Shown here one piece after another: positions 8,565 through 17,599 of a stretch of 54,721 nucleotides of DNA. Each line of letters opens with the position of its first letter. The first letter of the stretch is position 1. Made by a program: the position numbers and the translations under genes. The DNA is from Oligoflexales bacterium (GTDB lineage Bacteria; Bdellovibrionota_B; Oligoflexia; Oligoflexales; JALZUQ01). The notes beneath the pieces were generated by a model. That model saw only the letters and a list, made by a program, of their open reading frames with translations. It did no database searches and was not told the DNA's origin. The stretch covers positions 1 to 54,721 of the forward strand of contig JALZUQ010000042.1 in the NCBI GenBank assembly GCA_023301465.1, given 5' to 3'.

Positions 8565-9337
8565 TCTTTCACTCCTTTTGAAGATGATTCATCACTATCT
8601 AAAAGTTTTTGCATATAAATGGGTAACTTGGGTAACTTTTGTTGTACTTCTACAGGAGCTGTTCTTTGTGGTGCTTGGTTATCATAAGAAAACACACCAC
8701 CCGAAATCGAGCTACCTTGACCAGAAGAAGAACCAGATACTTTTGCATTCGGACCAGCTCCCGACCTTACAACACGAGATTGACTTTCCTTACTTGAAAC
8801 AACAGGCTCCACTTTTTGTCCTCTTTTGTTTGAGCTTGATCGTATAAATGCTTCTCTAAAACGATCATGTAACTTCTTATCTATATATTTTATTTTAAAC
8901 CGAGTGTTTTTTGTTCGAAAATGAAAGGAAGAATTCAAAAGAATGAGTTCATCATCGACCAACGCAGCAGAAACCTCCTTTGAAGCCCCTTCATTCTCTT
9001 TGTAAAACACCGGAACTTTTCTTTTTGCCAAATAGTCACTTAGCTCTAAAGGTTGCCCCACAGATGATCTTTTAATAAGCAGTTTTACATCCAATCGACG
9101 AAGATTGGCTAAATATAAAGCATTCACTAAAGCACCATCAGACAAAAAATCCGTGGTGACCCAAACTGTTTTTTTAGCTTTTGTGATGGCCTTCACCACC
9201 ACACTACTGGCTCGACTATAAATTTCAAAGGTCTGCACCGGACGCGAAAACGCAAGACTCGATACAAACAAAGCTGTAATCACACTTAAGGTTTTAATTT
9301 TTTTGTAGAATAAAACCACTAAAACCATCCATCCCAT
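8561..9337 (-). CDS. exported PLD-like protein lacking the HKD catalytic residues
   Basis: The N-terminus carries a signal-like hydrophobic stretch (TLSVITALFVSSLAFSRP). The next 150 residues follow the half-domain order of phospholipase D-like nucleases: a helix, TVWVTTDFLSDGALVNAL, VKLLIKRSS, and a final AALVDDELILLNSSFHF. In active enzymes that last strand is HxKxxxxD; here the His and Lys positions are Glu and Ser, and only Asp remains. It should therefore be inactive or a structural relative. A Ser/Gly-rich tail of about 80 residues follows. The start overlaps the end of rsmB by 44 bases, and the next gene overlaps its stop. Confidence 0.6.
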   Translation of the reverse strand: MGWMVLVVLFYKKIKTLSVITALFVSSLAFSRPVQTFEIYSRASSVVVKAITKAKKTVWVTTDFLSDGALVNALYLANLRRLDVKLLIKRSSVGQPLELSDYLAKRKVPVFYKENEGASKEVSAALVDDELILLNSSFHFRTKNTRFKIKYIDKKLHDRFREAFIRSSSNKRGQKVEPVVSSKESQSRVVRSGAGPNAKVSGSSSGQGSSISGGVFSYDNQAPQRTAPVEVQQKLPKLPIYMQKLLDSDESSSKGVKE

Positions 9338-10670
9338 CTTGGTTGCCTGCTAATACCAAAAATATATTCCGCCTCGTTACATACTTCTTATAATAGTTTG
9401 GTAGGTGAGGAAGCGGTGATAACACCTCTACTCCATCTCCATACTTTTCTTGTGCCCACTCAAAATGATCTAATAGCTCCTCAGGCTCAAAGGAACAAAC
9501 ACTATAAATAAGCTGCCCACCCTTGGGCAAACACTCTAATGCATGTTCAATAAGTTTTCTCTGAATTTTTGCATGCTTTAAAATGGTTGTCATTTTTTTA
9601 TGAAGTTTGCCTTCAGGATACCTTCTTAACACCCCTAACCCTGAACATGGTGCATCAAGTAATATCTTGTTTGGCGTGAAGTCTTGCGTAGGCTTCCACT
9701 CCTCAAAGTCCTCAACACTAACCAAACTATTTGGGAATTCAAAGCGTTCTAAATTATCATGAGCACGTTCAATTTGTCGCTCATTCACATCAATTCCACG
9801 TATATTTTTATTGTCTTTATCCCCAGCTAACTCAATCATATGAGTGAGCTTTCCAGCTGGACCGCAGCAAGCATCAAGGATTTTATCTTCTGGCTTAGGG
9901 TTCACTAATAAGGAAATTAACTGAGCCCCCTCATCTTGAACTCCAAAAGCCCCTTTTGAAAACAAAGAGTCTTTAATGATTGGAGGAAAACTCTCTAAAT
10001 GCAAACTACTACGTAAAGGCCTACGATCAGATTTTACGCGTTCATCTTTAATGAGTAAGTTTTGGAGAATATGGCTTTCATCTGATTGATACTGAAGACC
10101 ATTGACACGAATAGTTATTGGCGGTGGTTGGTTATTTGCAATTAACATTTTTTCTGTGCGTTCATACTTAAAAGAAGCAAACCATCTTCTGACGATCCAC
10201 TCTGGGTGCGAGTATTGAAGTGCTAAGTACTTTACAGGAAACTCTTCCTTATTTGGTTTAGGAAAGTACGCAGACTTTCTAGCGACTTTTCTCAGAATAC
10301 CATTCACAAAAGAAACGGCGGAGGTTTTTCCACGTGCTTTTACATACTCTACACTCTCGTTGACGGCAGCACGATCAGGAATGCGGTCCATATAAAAAAT
10401 CTGATAAGAACCAAGTACTAATGCACTCAAAACTTCGGGATCTAGTTTTTCTAAGGGTCTAGATGAAATATTTTGAACAATCCATGCAATTTTCTGATGC
10501 CACCGCAAACACCCAAACACAAGTTGTTTGGCAAGGTTACGGTCAATACGACTGATTTTTCGTGTCATATTGCTCAGTTTTCGTTCGAGTAAATAATCTG
10601 GAGATTTTTGATCGCGAATCACCTCTACGTACACATCATATGCAATTTCTCTAGCAATGCTTAAAGCCAT
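9294..10670 (-). CDS. rsmB: 16S rRNA (cytosine-C5) methyltransferase RsmB
   Basis: Methylates a cytosine of 16S rRNA (C967 in E. coli) using S-adenosylmethionine. The N-terminal NusB-like RNA-binding domain (1-140; AVNESVEYVKARG) is followed by the Rossmann methyltransferase domain. The SAM loop DACCGPAGK is at 266-274, the proton-donor motif DAPCSGLG has Cys342, and the catalytic motif YSVCSFEPEE has Cys392. The length of 458 residues is slightly above E. coli RsmB. The SAM loop reads GPAGK instead of the usual APGGK. It heads a coupled minus-strand operon with the PLD-like and lipoprotein genes. Confidence 0.95.
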   Translation of the reverse strand: MALSIAREIAYDVYVEVIRDQKSPDYLLERKLSNMTRKISRIDRNLAKQLVFGCLRWHQKIAWIVQNISSRPLEKLDPEVLSALVLGSYQIFYMDRIPDRAAVNESVEYVKARGKTSAVSFVNGILRKVARKSAYFPKPNKEEFPVKYLALQYSHPEWIVRRWFASFKYERTEKMLIANNQPPPITIRVNGLQYQSDESHILQNLLIKDERVKSDRRPLRSSLHLESFPPIIKDSLFSKGAFGVQDEGAQLISLLVNPKPEDKILDACCGPAGKLTHMIELAGDKDNKNIRGIDVNERQIERAHDNLERFEFPNSLVSVEDFEEWKPTQDFTPNKILLDAPCSGLGVLRRYPEGKLHKKMTTILKHAKIQRKLIEHALECLPKGGQLIYSVCSFEPEELLDHFEWAQEKYGDGVEVLSPLPHLPNYYKKYVTRRNIFLVLAGNQDGMDGFSGFILQKN

Positions 10671-10853
10671 GGAGGTAATGGATCCTTCTTGTTTTTGTAC
10701 TTTACTATAACAGTATCTATTCTAACACATCCCATGACAGGATAGAATATATGCGTTCTTAACAGCATTTTCATCTGATGAAAACGTTTGTTTCACTTTT
10801 AAAAAGCGGTTATAACCAAAGCTTAAAAACCATACGGCTAAGGAGATTCCTAC

Positions 10854-12167
10854 GTGCGAGACTTAAAAGAGCTATTCCAAGAACATATCCAAACCCTTCA
10901 AGCACGAACCGAGAAGGTATTGAGTCATACGAACTACCCGGGAATAGTGATCAACGCAGCAGATGAATTGTTTTATTATGTTGATGATATGGCATACACT
11001 TATAAGCCAACTCCACACTTCCGTTATTTTTGCCCAAGCAAAGGCATTAACCATAAGTTGGTGATTCGCCCGGGCCAAAAGCCAAAACTTTACTACTACA
11101 AGCCAAGCGACTTCTGGGAAGAATTCGAAGATATTGGAGACGAGTACTGGGTTGACTCTTTTGAGATAGAGGTTGTCAGCGACAAAAATTTACTTTGGAA
11201 AAAAATTGAGAACTACCAAAGCTTTGCATTTGTTGGGCCTGAACACCAAAAGTTAGGAAACGCAAAACTTGCAGACAACCCACAAAGCCTTGTAAATGGA
11301 CTTGATTGGGAACGAAGCTTTAAAACTCCTTATGAGATTGAATGCACCAAAAGAGCAAATGAGATCGGTGCAAAAGGGCATATTGCTGCTCAAAAATCAT
11401 TTTTTGAAGGTGGCAGCGAGCGTGATATCTTTATGGCTTATGTTCAAGGCACTGGGCAATTAGAAACAGAACACCCATATCCCGCTATCGTTGGTGTGAA
11501 TGATAAGTCTGCAATTTTGCACTATAGACGCAAACGCACAGCCCCAAAAAATGGAGCATTACTCTTACTAGACGCTGGAGCAACCTACCAAGGCTACGCC
11601 AGCGACATCACTCGGACCTCCTTGACAGACGCTGCCCCCAAAGAGCTCCACGAAATCAAAAAACGCCTCAACGAAGTACAGCTTCAATTGTGCGACAGTG
11701 TCAAACCGGACCTGCCTTGCAGAGACTTTTTATATGACAGCCAAAAGAAAGTGACTCAAATTCTTTTGGATATGGATATTCTTAGAGGGGTCAATCCTGA
11801 AGAAGCCGTCACAAATCGTTTTACAAGGTGTTTCTACCCCCATGGCCTCAGCCACATGCTTGGCATCCAAGTTCATGACGTTGCAGGCCGTCAGGCATCA
11901 CAGTTTCAAGACAATATCCTCAAAAAAGAAAGCGGCGGGATTCAAAACCGCAATCAACGCAATTTGGGTGTTGGCAACATCATTACTATTGAGCCGGGTA
12001 TTTATTTTAATGAAACCCTGCTTGGACCAGTGCGACCAAACACCGAAAACTTTAACTGGGAAATCATTGACCGCCTGATACCCTTTGGTGGAATGAGGAT
12101 TGAAGACAATGTGGTCGTTACAGAAGGAAAAGCAACAAACCTGACTAGGTCATTTTTACCCGAGTGA
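10854..12167 (+). CDS. pepQ: Xaa-Pro dipeptidase / aminopeptidase P family
   Basis: Dinuclear metallopeptidase of family M24B that cleaves Xaa-Pro bonds in peptides, probably in the cytoplasm because no signal peptide is present. The pita-bread domain shows all five metal ligands in order: Asp in LLLLDAGATY, Asp in ASDITRT, His in FYPHGLSHMLG, Glu in ITIEPGIYF and Glu in MRIEDNVVV. A proline-binding His is visible in GIQVHDVAG. The N-terminal creatinase-like domain covers about 170 residues. Length and motifs fit PepQ better than PepP. The start is GTG with AGGAG at 10841-10845, eight bases upstream. Confidence 0.92.
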   Translation: MRDLKELFQEHIQTLQARTEKVLSHTNYPGIVINAADELFYYVDDMAYTYKPTPHFRYFCPSKGINHKLVIRPGQKPKLYYYKPSDFWEEFEDIGDEYWVDSFEIEVVSDKNLLWKKIENYQSFAFVGPEHQKLGNAKLADNPQSLVNGLDWERSFKTPYEIECTKRANEIGAKGHIAAQKSFFEGGSERDIFMAYVQGTGQLETEHPYPAIVGVNDKSAILHYRRKRTAPKNGALLLLDAGATYQGYASDITRTSLTDAAPKELHEIKKRLNEVQLQLCDSVKPDLPCRDFLYDSQKKVTQILLDMDILRGVNPEEAVTNRFTRCFYPHGLSHMLGIQVHDVAGRQASQFQDNILKKESGGIQNRNQRNLGVGNIITIEPGIYFNETLLGPVRPNTENFNWEIIDRLIPFGGMRIEDNVVVTEGKATNLTRSFLPE

Positions 12168-12201
12168 TTTTTGCACTTATTTTTATGAGACTTTAATATC
12201 T

Positions 12202-12231
12202 TTGAGTTTTACCGAAGACTTAGTGTAGAAT
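12202..12231 (+). promoter_or_regulatory. candidate sigma-70-type promoter of the CX4CH lipoprotein gene
   Basis: TTGAGT at 12202-12207 and TAGAAT at 12226-12231 are separated by 18 bases, leaving a leader of about 28 nt before ATG 12265. Confidence 0.5.
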
Positions 12232-12264
12232 AAAAAAAACACTTTTTTGTCAAAGGGGATACTT

Positions 12265-12651
12265 ATGAGAATATTTTATACAATTTTGTTGAGTCTGGCT
12301 TTTGTTGGTTGTGGATCTGATGACCCGGTTGATGCCGCTAATAATCTTGTCGACGAAACAATAGGAGATGTCGTAGATGATGTTGAAGAAGGAATAGATG
12401 ACGTTGAAGATGATGCGAATGAAACCGCAGCAACATTAGCAGCAAGGACACAATTTACTACAAGTTGCGGAACTTCAGTATGTCACGGAACTTATGACAA
12501 CCCAATTCGCAACGTATCTTCAACCACGACTCCCGCACAGTATGCATCTGCCTTGGCAAATGTTTCAACTATGTCTATATTGTCTGGTGATGGCGGACGC
12601 TTAGACTTAACCGATGATCAAATTGCAAGTGCTCTTTCAGCAGTAGAGTAA
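12265..12651 (+). CDS. small lipoprotein with an acidic linker and CX4CH motif
   Basis: The signal peptide ends in AFVGC, a lipobox, and the following Gly-Ser-Asp-Asp would favour release to the outer membrane. A very acidic, repetitive linker (DVVDDVEEGIDDVEDD) of about 40 residues leads to a compact C-terminal domain with TSCGTSVCHG. CX4CH is a rare variant of the heme c attachment motif, and a Met later (TMSILSGDGG) could be the distal ligand. This suggests a membrane-tethered mono-heme cytochrome, but zinc binding or a disulfide is possible. The start is ATG 12265 with AAGGGG upstream, not the TTG at 12247. Confidence 0.7.
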   Translation: MRIFYTILLSLAFVGCGSDDPVDAANNLVDETIGDVVDDVEEGIDDVEDDANETAATLAARTQFTTSCGTSVCHGTYDNPIRNVSSTTTPAQYASALANVSTMSILSGDGGRLDLTDDQIASALSAVE

Positions 12652-12657
12652 TTATGT

Positions 12658-12692
12658 AAAAAACTACCTAAGCTTTAACTTAGGTAGTTTTT
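12658..12692. terminator. bidirectional rho-independent terminator
   Basis: AAACTACCTAAG (12661-12672) pairs perfectly with CTTAGGTAGTTT (12679-12690) around loop CTTTAA. An A run precedes it and a T run follows, so it serves the plus-strand lipoprotein gene and the convergent minus-strand porin gene, whose stop overlaps its edge. Confidence 0.9.
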
Positions 12693-13935
12693 AAAATTGC
12701 ACTGAATAAGAAACATTCAAACTAAGCAACCAAAGCCGATACTCCCCAGCCCCACGAAACTCACTTCCTACATCAGAAAAACCATAAGCAGCATCAAAAC
12801 CGCCGCCTAAAGTACTATTTTTTTGTATTTGATACTCATAACCAAAACCAGCTTGCACCCGGTCTAAGCCAGCAAAATCACCAAACTTCAAACCAGTTAA
12901 ACCAAGATTATCTGGACCACCTTCACCAGAAAACACCGTAGGACCAATCACTTTTCCATGATAAGAAACCCCTGTTAAAACTCTTTCACGTCGACTTAGC
13001 TGGTAATCTCCGTGGATTCCAACGGAGTGAGAGTCTTGAAGGTTTGTACCTTGTGCATCTGCGGGGTTTAATCCAGTTTTAACTTTATCTTTTCCAGCTT
13101 CGTGTGCTGCATAGCGGTACTCCAACCCCAATGCATAACGCTTCCAAAAGTATCTAAAACCGGCCCCTAAAGTTAACGGCTGGTAATCAGTTGTCTCTAC
13201 ACCCAAGACATCTACATCATCTGCATCATTAAATGTTTTTGACTCACCTATAAAAGTGATGAGCTTTGGAAGTTCGGCTGCGACAGCAACTTCAAATTTT
13301 TTTGAACGGTAATGAAAACCTGCAAGAAAACGAAATGATGAACTTTTGTATTCTGCTTCAATAAAATCTGAAAACGGTGCTTCTTCAAGCACGTCTGTTA
13401 AATCAATATCTACTACTGTTTTTTGATAACTATGAACTGCGGAAATCCCCAGCCTTAGGTCTTTCGTTAGTTCAACACTAACGCCAAGAGCGGTTTCAAA
13501 ACCAAGCTGAGTACCTGCAACCTTACTTTTAGCACTTAACCCCTGAGCTAAATCAACTGGTAAACCTGTAAACTCTTGTTTAGATCCTGTTCCAGTTGGA
13601 AACAAAGACAAAGTAATATCAACAGGACCAACCCCATAACCAATACCGAGCAAAATACTTGGAGCAAACACCGCAAGTTGAAATTTTTCAAAGTCAGGAT
13701 GTTTATAAGTATGCTGCAAAAAAATAATACTTAAATCAGCATCTACATAGAAACCATTTTTTTTGTATTCCACCAATGCAGGATTAGAGTAGTTTGAGCC
13801 CATTCCTTGATCTGCAATCACACCCAAAGAAGCCCTTGAACGATGTTCAAACCCCGGCCTTAAAACCTGAAAGTTAGGAACAGCGTAAAGCGTTGATGAG
13901 AACACAAACATACACATAGCGAGTCTCATAAACAT
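12691..13935 (-). CDS. outer-membrane beta-barrel protein, FadL/OmpP1-like
   Basis: A signal peptide (LAMCMFVFSSTLYA) is followed by a barrel with alternating strands and a C-terminal Phe (NVSYSVQF), the usual signature for BAM insertion. An early GSNYSNPALVEY segment resembles the N-terminal SNPA region of FadL-family transporters, which take up hydrophobic compounds. Long loops rich in Gly/Asp (GSKQEFTGLP; GEGGPDNLGLTGLK) fit that family. I chose the second ATG (13935) because AGGTG lies just before it. The upstream lipoprotein gene ends about 30 bases away, so they are probably cotranscribed. Confidence 0.75.
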   Translation of the reverse strand: MFMRLAMCMFVFSSTLYAVPNFQVLRPGFEHRSRASLGVIADQGMGSNYSNPALVEYKKNGFYVDADLSIIFLQHTYKHPDFEKFQLAVFAPSILLGIGYGVGPVDITLSLFPTGTGSKQEFTGLPVDLAQGLSAKSKVAGTQLGFETALGVSVELTKDLRLGISAVHSYQKTVVDIDLTDVLEEAPFSDFIEAEYKSSSFRFLAGFHYRSKKFEVAVAAELPKLITFIGESKTFNDADDVDVLGVETTDYQPLTLGAGFRYFWKRYALGLEYRYAAHEAGKDKVKTGLNPADAQGTNLQDSHSVGIHGDYQLSRRERVLTGVSYHGKVIGPTVFSGEGGPDNLGLTGLKFGDFAGLDRVQAGFGYEYQIQKNSTLGGGFDAAYGFSDVGSEFRGAGEYRLWLLSLNVSYSVQF

Positions 13936-13968
13936 GACACACCTCATGAATTCATAAAAATAAAAAGA

Positions 13969-15087
13969 TTAATAAGAACCTGTAAGTAGCTTGCCGTAAA
14001 ACGGCACACTTAAGCTCAACCCATCAATAATACTATCGTTCACAGTATTATAAATATTGCTAGCGGGAGCATAAGCTTGACTTCGGTTCACAGAAATCAC
14101 CCAAGCACCGGGATTTCTTTCTTCATCCATATCAGCATACACAATAGTTAAAGTAACATTCTCATGCACAGTCGTAGGCCAAAAAGAACTTTCTTTCTTT
14201 TTGGTTAAAAAGTTAAACAAGATAGCAATTTTACCATCGCTTGAAACATCTACTTTGTTAGTACCATCATACTGAGGTGTAATAAGGTTTAAAACTTTTT
14301 TACCTACAAAAGTATAGTCGCAGTTTCCTTTGTTATCATGGTTTTTTGTTGTAACAGTATTCACACCATCAAAAACAATAGCCGGATAAAGCGGGACATA
14401 CTTACCCGCAAAATCATTACAATATAATTTAGAGATTTCAACAACATTGGAAACCTTTGCATTTTTGTGAAAAGAGGCTCCACCAACTTGAACGGATGCT
14501 AAGCTTCCTTCATGCTTATTAAAGTCACCGACTTTACTAATAGCAATCAAAGGGTGATCTGCTTTAGGGTCAATATTTGGCTTATCAAGGTGGCGATCAC
14601 GCATGATATCTAAACCATCTTTTTTACAAAGGTAATCATATATTGAATTCATACGACTAAGAAAAGCAATAGGGCCGGGGCTTGACTTAAGCTTGTTAAC
14701 TTGTGTAGCCAACTCCTGACAAACTGCAGTATCCGCCATCCACTCCGTAGAACTAGTATTTGCATCATCAGTATCAGCAGAACCAGACGGAGAAACATTA
14801 CTTGTATTCGACGACGGACCTCTCGAATCAGAAAAACTTGGAGTTCCGGTAATATCTGCTTCAATTGATGTGTCCCCACCAATAATAGACGAGCTTGATG
14901 AGTCATTTGTCATACTAGCATCATCCATTTGATTTCCAGTTGGCTCACGCTCAACTTTCTTTAGGTAAGTTCCACCTGAAGTGTAGGAGCAAGATATATA
15001 TATGAGAGATGTAAACATCACCGCAATACGGCGATAGAAAGTGCGTATCTTCACTCTAGTTCTTAGACTTAATTTAAATTTAGACAT
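13969..15087 (-). CDS. lipoprotein with Ser/Thr-rich linker, unknown function
   Basis: A basic N-terminus and hydrophobic stretch end in LIYISC, a plausible lipobox. A low-complexity Ser/Thr/Asp linker of about 85 residues probably extends from the membrane. The C-terminal 250 residues form a soluble domain with three Cys and many beta-type segments (TLTIVYADMDEERNPGAWVISV). No family is recognised. A strong GGAGGG lies before the ATG. It precedes the FadL-like porin gene on the same strand and may be its outer-membrane partner, which is inference from position only. Confidence 0.7.
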   Translation of the reverse strand: MSKFKLSLRTRVKIRTFYRRIAVMFTSLIYISCSYTSGGTYLKKVEREPTGNQMDDASMTNDSSSSSIIGGDTSIEADITGTPSFSDSRGPSSNTSNVSPSGSADTDDANTSSTEWMADTAVCQELATQVNKLKSSPGPIAFLSRMNSIYDYLCKKDGLDIMRDRHLDKPNIDPKADHPLIAISKVGDFNKHEGSLASVQVGGASFHKNAKVSNVVEISKLYCNDFAGKYVPLYPAIVFDGVNTVTTKNHDNKGNCDYTFVGKKVLNLITPQYDGTNKVDVSSDGKIAILFNFLTKKKESSFWPTTVHENVTLTIVYADMDEERNPGAWVISVNRSQAYAPASNIYNTVNDSIIDGLSLSVPFYGKLLTGSY

Positions 15088-15395
15088 GTTTCAGCCCTCC
15101 TTTTTTTCGACGCCATTGCTAAAAGACAAGGCTTACAACACTTTAAATGCTGCAGCATATATGCCATATCAATGAAATCAAGTACTTGGGGAGACACTAA
15201 CTCATTTTTAAAGGTATAAAAAACAAAAATTGCGTAAAATGGCTTATTTTTAGGACTTTTGTGTAAAGTAATCTGTAGGGTAGCAATAATGAGAAATAAT
15301 TTCAGAGGCTTATAATGTGTTTAAAATAAACACACTATTGCCTTATATGGTGCATATTCAAAGAATTTCACCACATTAGTATATAAAAGAAACAG
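15088..15395. other. intergenic region between lipoprotein gene and mscS
   Basis: About 308 bp, AT-rich. It must hold the promoter of the minus-strand lipoprotein gene and the 3' end of mscS. An 8-bp inverted repeat (TGTGTTTA at 15316-15323, TAAACACA at 15327-15334) could form a hairpin after mscS, but no U tract follows on that strand. No gene or RNA signature was seen. Confidence 0.4.
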
Positions 15396-16217
15396 TTAGT
15401 TCTTATTGAAAAGATGAACATCTCTTTGAGGAAATGGGATACCAATTCCAGCTTGATCCAACTCAACTTTTACCGCACGAATCGTCGCTTGATATACATC
15501 CCAAAACTCCGCCGGGGATGCAGGAACTCTTACTTGCCAATTGACAGCACTATCACCGAGACCACTTAAAAAGATTTGATGTGGGCCTGATACAGATCGT
15601 TTTACACTTGCTGCAGCTTTTTCAAGAACTGCTCTGGTCTTATCAATGTCAGCAGTATAATCAACACCAACGTCAATATCCGCTCTTAAATACTTATTAA
15701 AACCAATGTTTTCGATGATACCACCAAATGCTTTACCATTTGGGATAATGATTCTTTTGTTTTCTAGAGAGTTCATGTTTGTAGTGAAAATACCAATTTC
15801 ATCAATAATACCTGTTTGGCCTTCAACCACCACAAGATCACCAACTTTATACGGTCTAAAAATAAGAAGCATGACACCTGCTGCGAAGTGACCAAGCGTT
15901 CCCTGAAGAGACATACCAATCGCTAAGGTTGAAGCTGCAATGATAGCTGCAAAACTTGTTGTTTTGATGCCAAAAATACCGAGACAAGAAACAAAAACAA
16001 CCGCAAGAACAATCCACCTTGCTAGCTTTGCTGCAAATTTGCTCAATGTAATATCAAATTTAGCCTTTGCAAGAGCTTTGGTTACCATTCCGCTAACCCA
16101 ACCTGCTACGATAAATCCGATAAATAAAACTACTAAAGCTTGTGCACCTTGGATTGCGTAATTAAAAATACTTTTTGCCATTTCTTCCGACAAACCGTAC
16201 TGCTGTAAAAACTCCAT
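15396..16217 (-). CDS. mscS: small-conductance mechanosensitive channel, MscS family
   Basis: Inner-membrane tension-gated channel that releases solutes on hypoosmotic shock. Three transmembrane segments are visible (about 22-45, 68-87, 90-115). The pore helix TM3 carries the Gly/Ala-packed pattern AIGMSLQGTLGHFAAGVMLLI and is followed directly by FRPYKVGD, the hallmark of the family. The cytoplasmic beta domain (VVVEGQTGIIDEIGIFTT; IIIPNG) and the vestibule domain follow. The length of 273 residues is close to E. coli MscS (286). SD GGGAG precedes the ATG. Confidence 0.95.
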   Translation of the reverse strand: MEFLQQYGLSEEMAKSIFNYAIQGAQALVVLFIGFIVAGWVSGMVTKALAKAKFDITLSKFAAKLARWIVLAVVFVSCLGIFGIKTTSFAAIIAASTLAIGMSLQGTLGHFAAGVMLLIFRPYKVGDLVVVEGQTGIIDEIGIFTTNMNSLENKRIIIPNGKAFGGIIENIGFNKYLRADIDVGVDYTADIDKTRAVLEKAAASVKRSVSGPHQIFLSGLGDSAVNWQVRVPASPAEFWDVYQATIRAVKVELDQAGIGIPFPQRDVHLFNKN

Positions 16218-16375
16218 TTTTTCTCCCTAGTCAAAGATGATTCATGAAGGCAATATGGTAGTAGTTTTTATGTTATCCTACAAACCGAATCGCTCTAGGA
16301 TGACACAGTCTTACTTTTTAAAATGGTTTAGTGGCCATAACTACCAACAAATACAAAATAAAAGCAGAGAATAAA

Positions 16376-17362
16376 ATGAACGCAAATGGATTAAAAGTAT
16401 ATTTCGACAAGAACAGCTATCAATGCCGCCAAGAAGAGTTCACATTAAACTCTCTAAAGAATGGCGAAATTTTATTAAAAACTGACTACTCTTCATTGAA
16501 TTACAAAGACGCATTGGCTGTCACAGGCAAAGGAAGAATTTTAAAGTCTAGCCCACTCACTCCGGGCATTGATACATGTGGCCAAATAATTAAATCCCGC
16601 TCTAATCAATATCAAGAAAAACAAGACATCATTGCTACAGGTTGCGGAATTGGAGAAACTGTTGATGGAGGTTATGCATCCCATATCATTTTACATGAGT
16701 CTCAATGTGTCCCCCTACCCGGCAAACTTACTAAAAAAGAAGCCATGATCTATGGAACTGCCGGTTTTACCGCTGCTCTTGCTGTCCTTCGTTTAAAGCA
16801 AAATGGCCAAGAACCTGAAATGGGACCAATATTAGTTTCAGGAGCATCAGGCGGCGTAGGAAGTTTTTCAGTTTGGTTTTTAAATTCACTTGGGTTTGAG
16901 GTTTGGGCTTTAACCAGTAAAGAATCACAACATAAAAGACTGCTAACCCTTGGTGCTGCAAAATGTATTCAAACAAAAGACTGGTCTGATAAAAGCAAAG
17001 CACTGGAAAGCATAAAAATTGGTGGAGCAATTGATAACCTTGGAGGAACGTTTCTTCAAAAAATGTTAGCAAGTTGTCAGCTATGGGGAAGTGTAGCCAG
17101 TATTGGCCTTGCATCGAGTCACACTCTTGAATCTACAGTGATGCCATTTATCTTGAGGGGTGTATCACTTTTGGGGGTTAGTTCTAACAACTGCCCTAGA
17201 GCATTAAGGCTAGAGTGCTGGAAGCTCATTGAATCTCTACATAGTCATACGCACCTTAATAGTATTCTTGATAAAGAGATCCTACTAGAGTCAGTGGAAG
17301 ATGTTTCGAAGAAGATGATTGATAACAAAACTACTGGTAGAACCATCATTAGAACACCATAA
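16376..17362 (+). CDS. acuI: MDR-family oxidoreductase, YhdH/AcuI type
   Basis: NADPH-dependent zinc-free medium-chain reductase; AcuI/YhdH members reduce acryloyl-CoA. Diagnostic segments are present in order: SSLNYKDALAVTGKGRI, PLTPGIDTCG, IYGTAGFTAALAV, the dinucleotide-binding SGASGGVGSFSV, and STVMPFILRGVSLLGVSS. No structural-zinc Cys cluster is present, as expected. I chose ATG 16376 with AGAG upstream, and not GTG 16331, because the family starts shortly before the first beta strand. It is divergent from mscS. Confidence 0.88.
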   Translation: MNANGLKVYFDKNSYQCRQEEFTLNSLKNGEILLKTDYSSLNYKDALAVTGKGRILKSSPLTPGIDTCGQIIKSRSNQYQEKQDIIATGCGIGETVDGGYASHIILHESQCVPLPGKLTKKEAMIYGTAGFTAALAVLRLKQNGQEPEMGPILVSGASGGVGSFSVWFLNSLGFEVWALTSKESQHKRLLTLGAAKCIQTKDWSDKSKALESIKIGGAIDNLGGTFLQKMLASCQLWGSVASIGLASSHTLESTVMPFILRGVSLLGVSSNNCPRALRLECWKLIESLHSHTHLNSILDKEILLESVEDVSKKMIDNKTTGRTIIRTP

Positions 17363-17538
17363 AAAAGGCCTTAACGAAAAAAGTGCGGCTACCTTATTAA
17401 TATTTTTTACAAGTATTATATGGGGTTGCCGGATTAGCTGTTAAAGTAAAACTAACTGTCAGGGTACTTAGGCTAGCAGCAAAGAAGCTATTACCCTATA
17501 AAATTCAGTCACTTGCAAAATACCTAAAGATACTATTG

Positions 17539-17544
17539 TATAAT
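17539..17544 (+). promoter_or_regulatory. -10 element (TATAAT) of the orphan secreted operon
   Basis: A consensus TATAAT, preceded by TTG as in extended promoters, lies shortly before the first gene of the pair. TTGCAA at 17513-17518 is 20 bases upstream, too far for an ideal -35. A start site near 17551 would favour the internal ATG codons (17600 or 17609) as translation start. Confidence 0.45.
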
Positions 17545-17599
17545 ATTTAATCATGTGCGATAAATGATTTTATCTGAAAAGACAGGATCTTCTAAGCTC

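Noticed and set aside
8554-8847. A plus-strand ORF over the PLD-like gene
   Set aside because: It lies wholly opposite coupled minus-strand genes, has no ribosome site and no recognisable protein.
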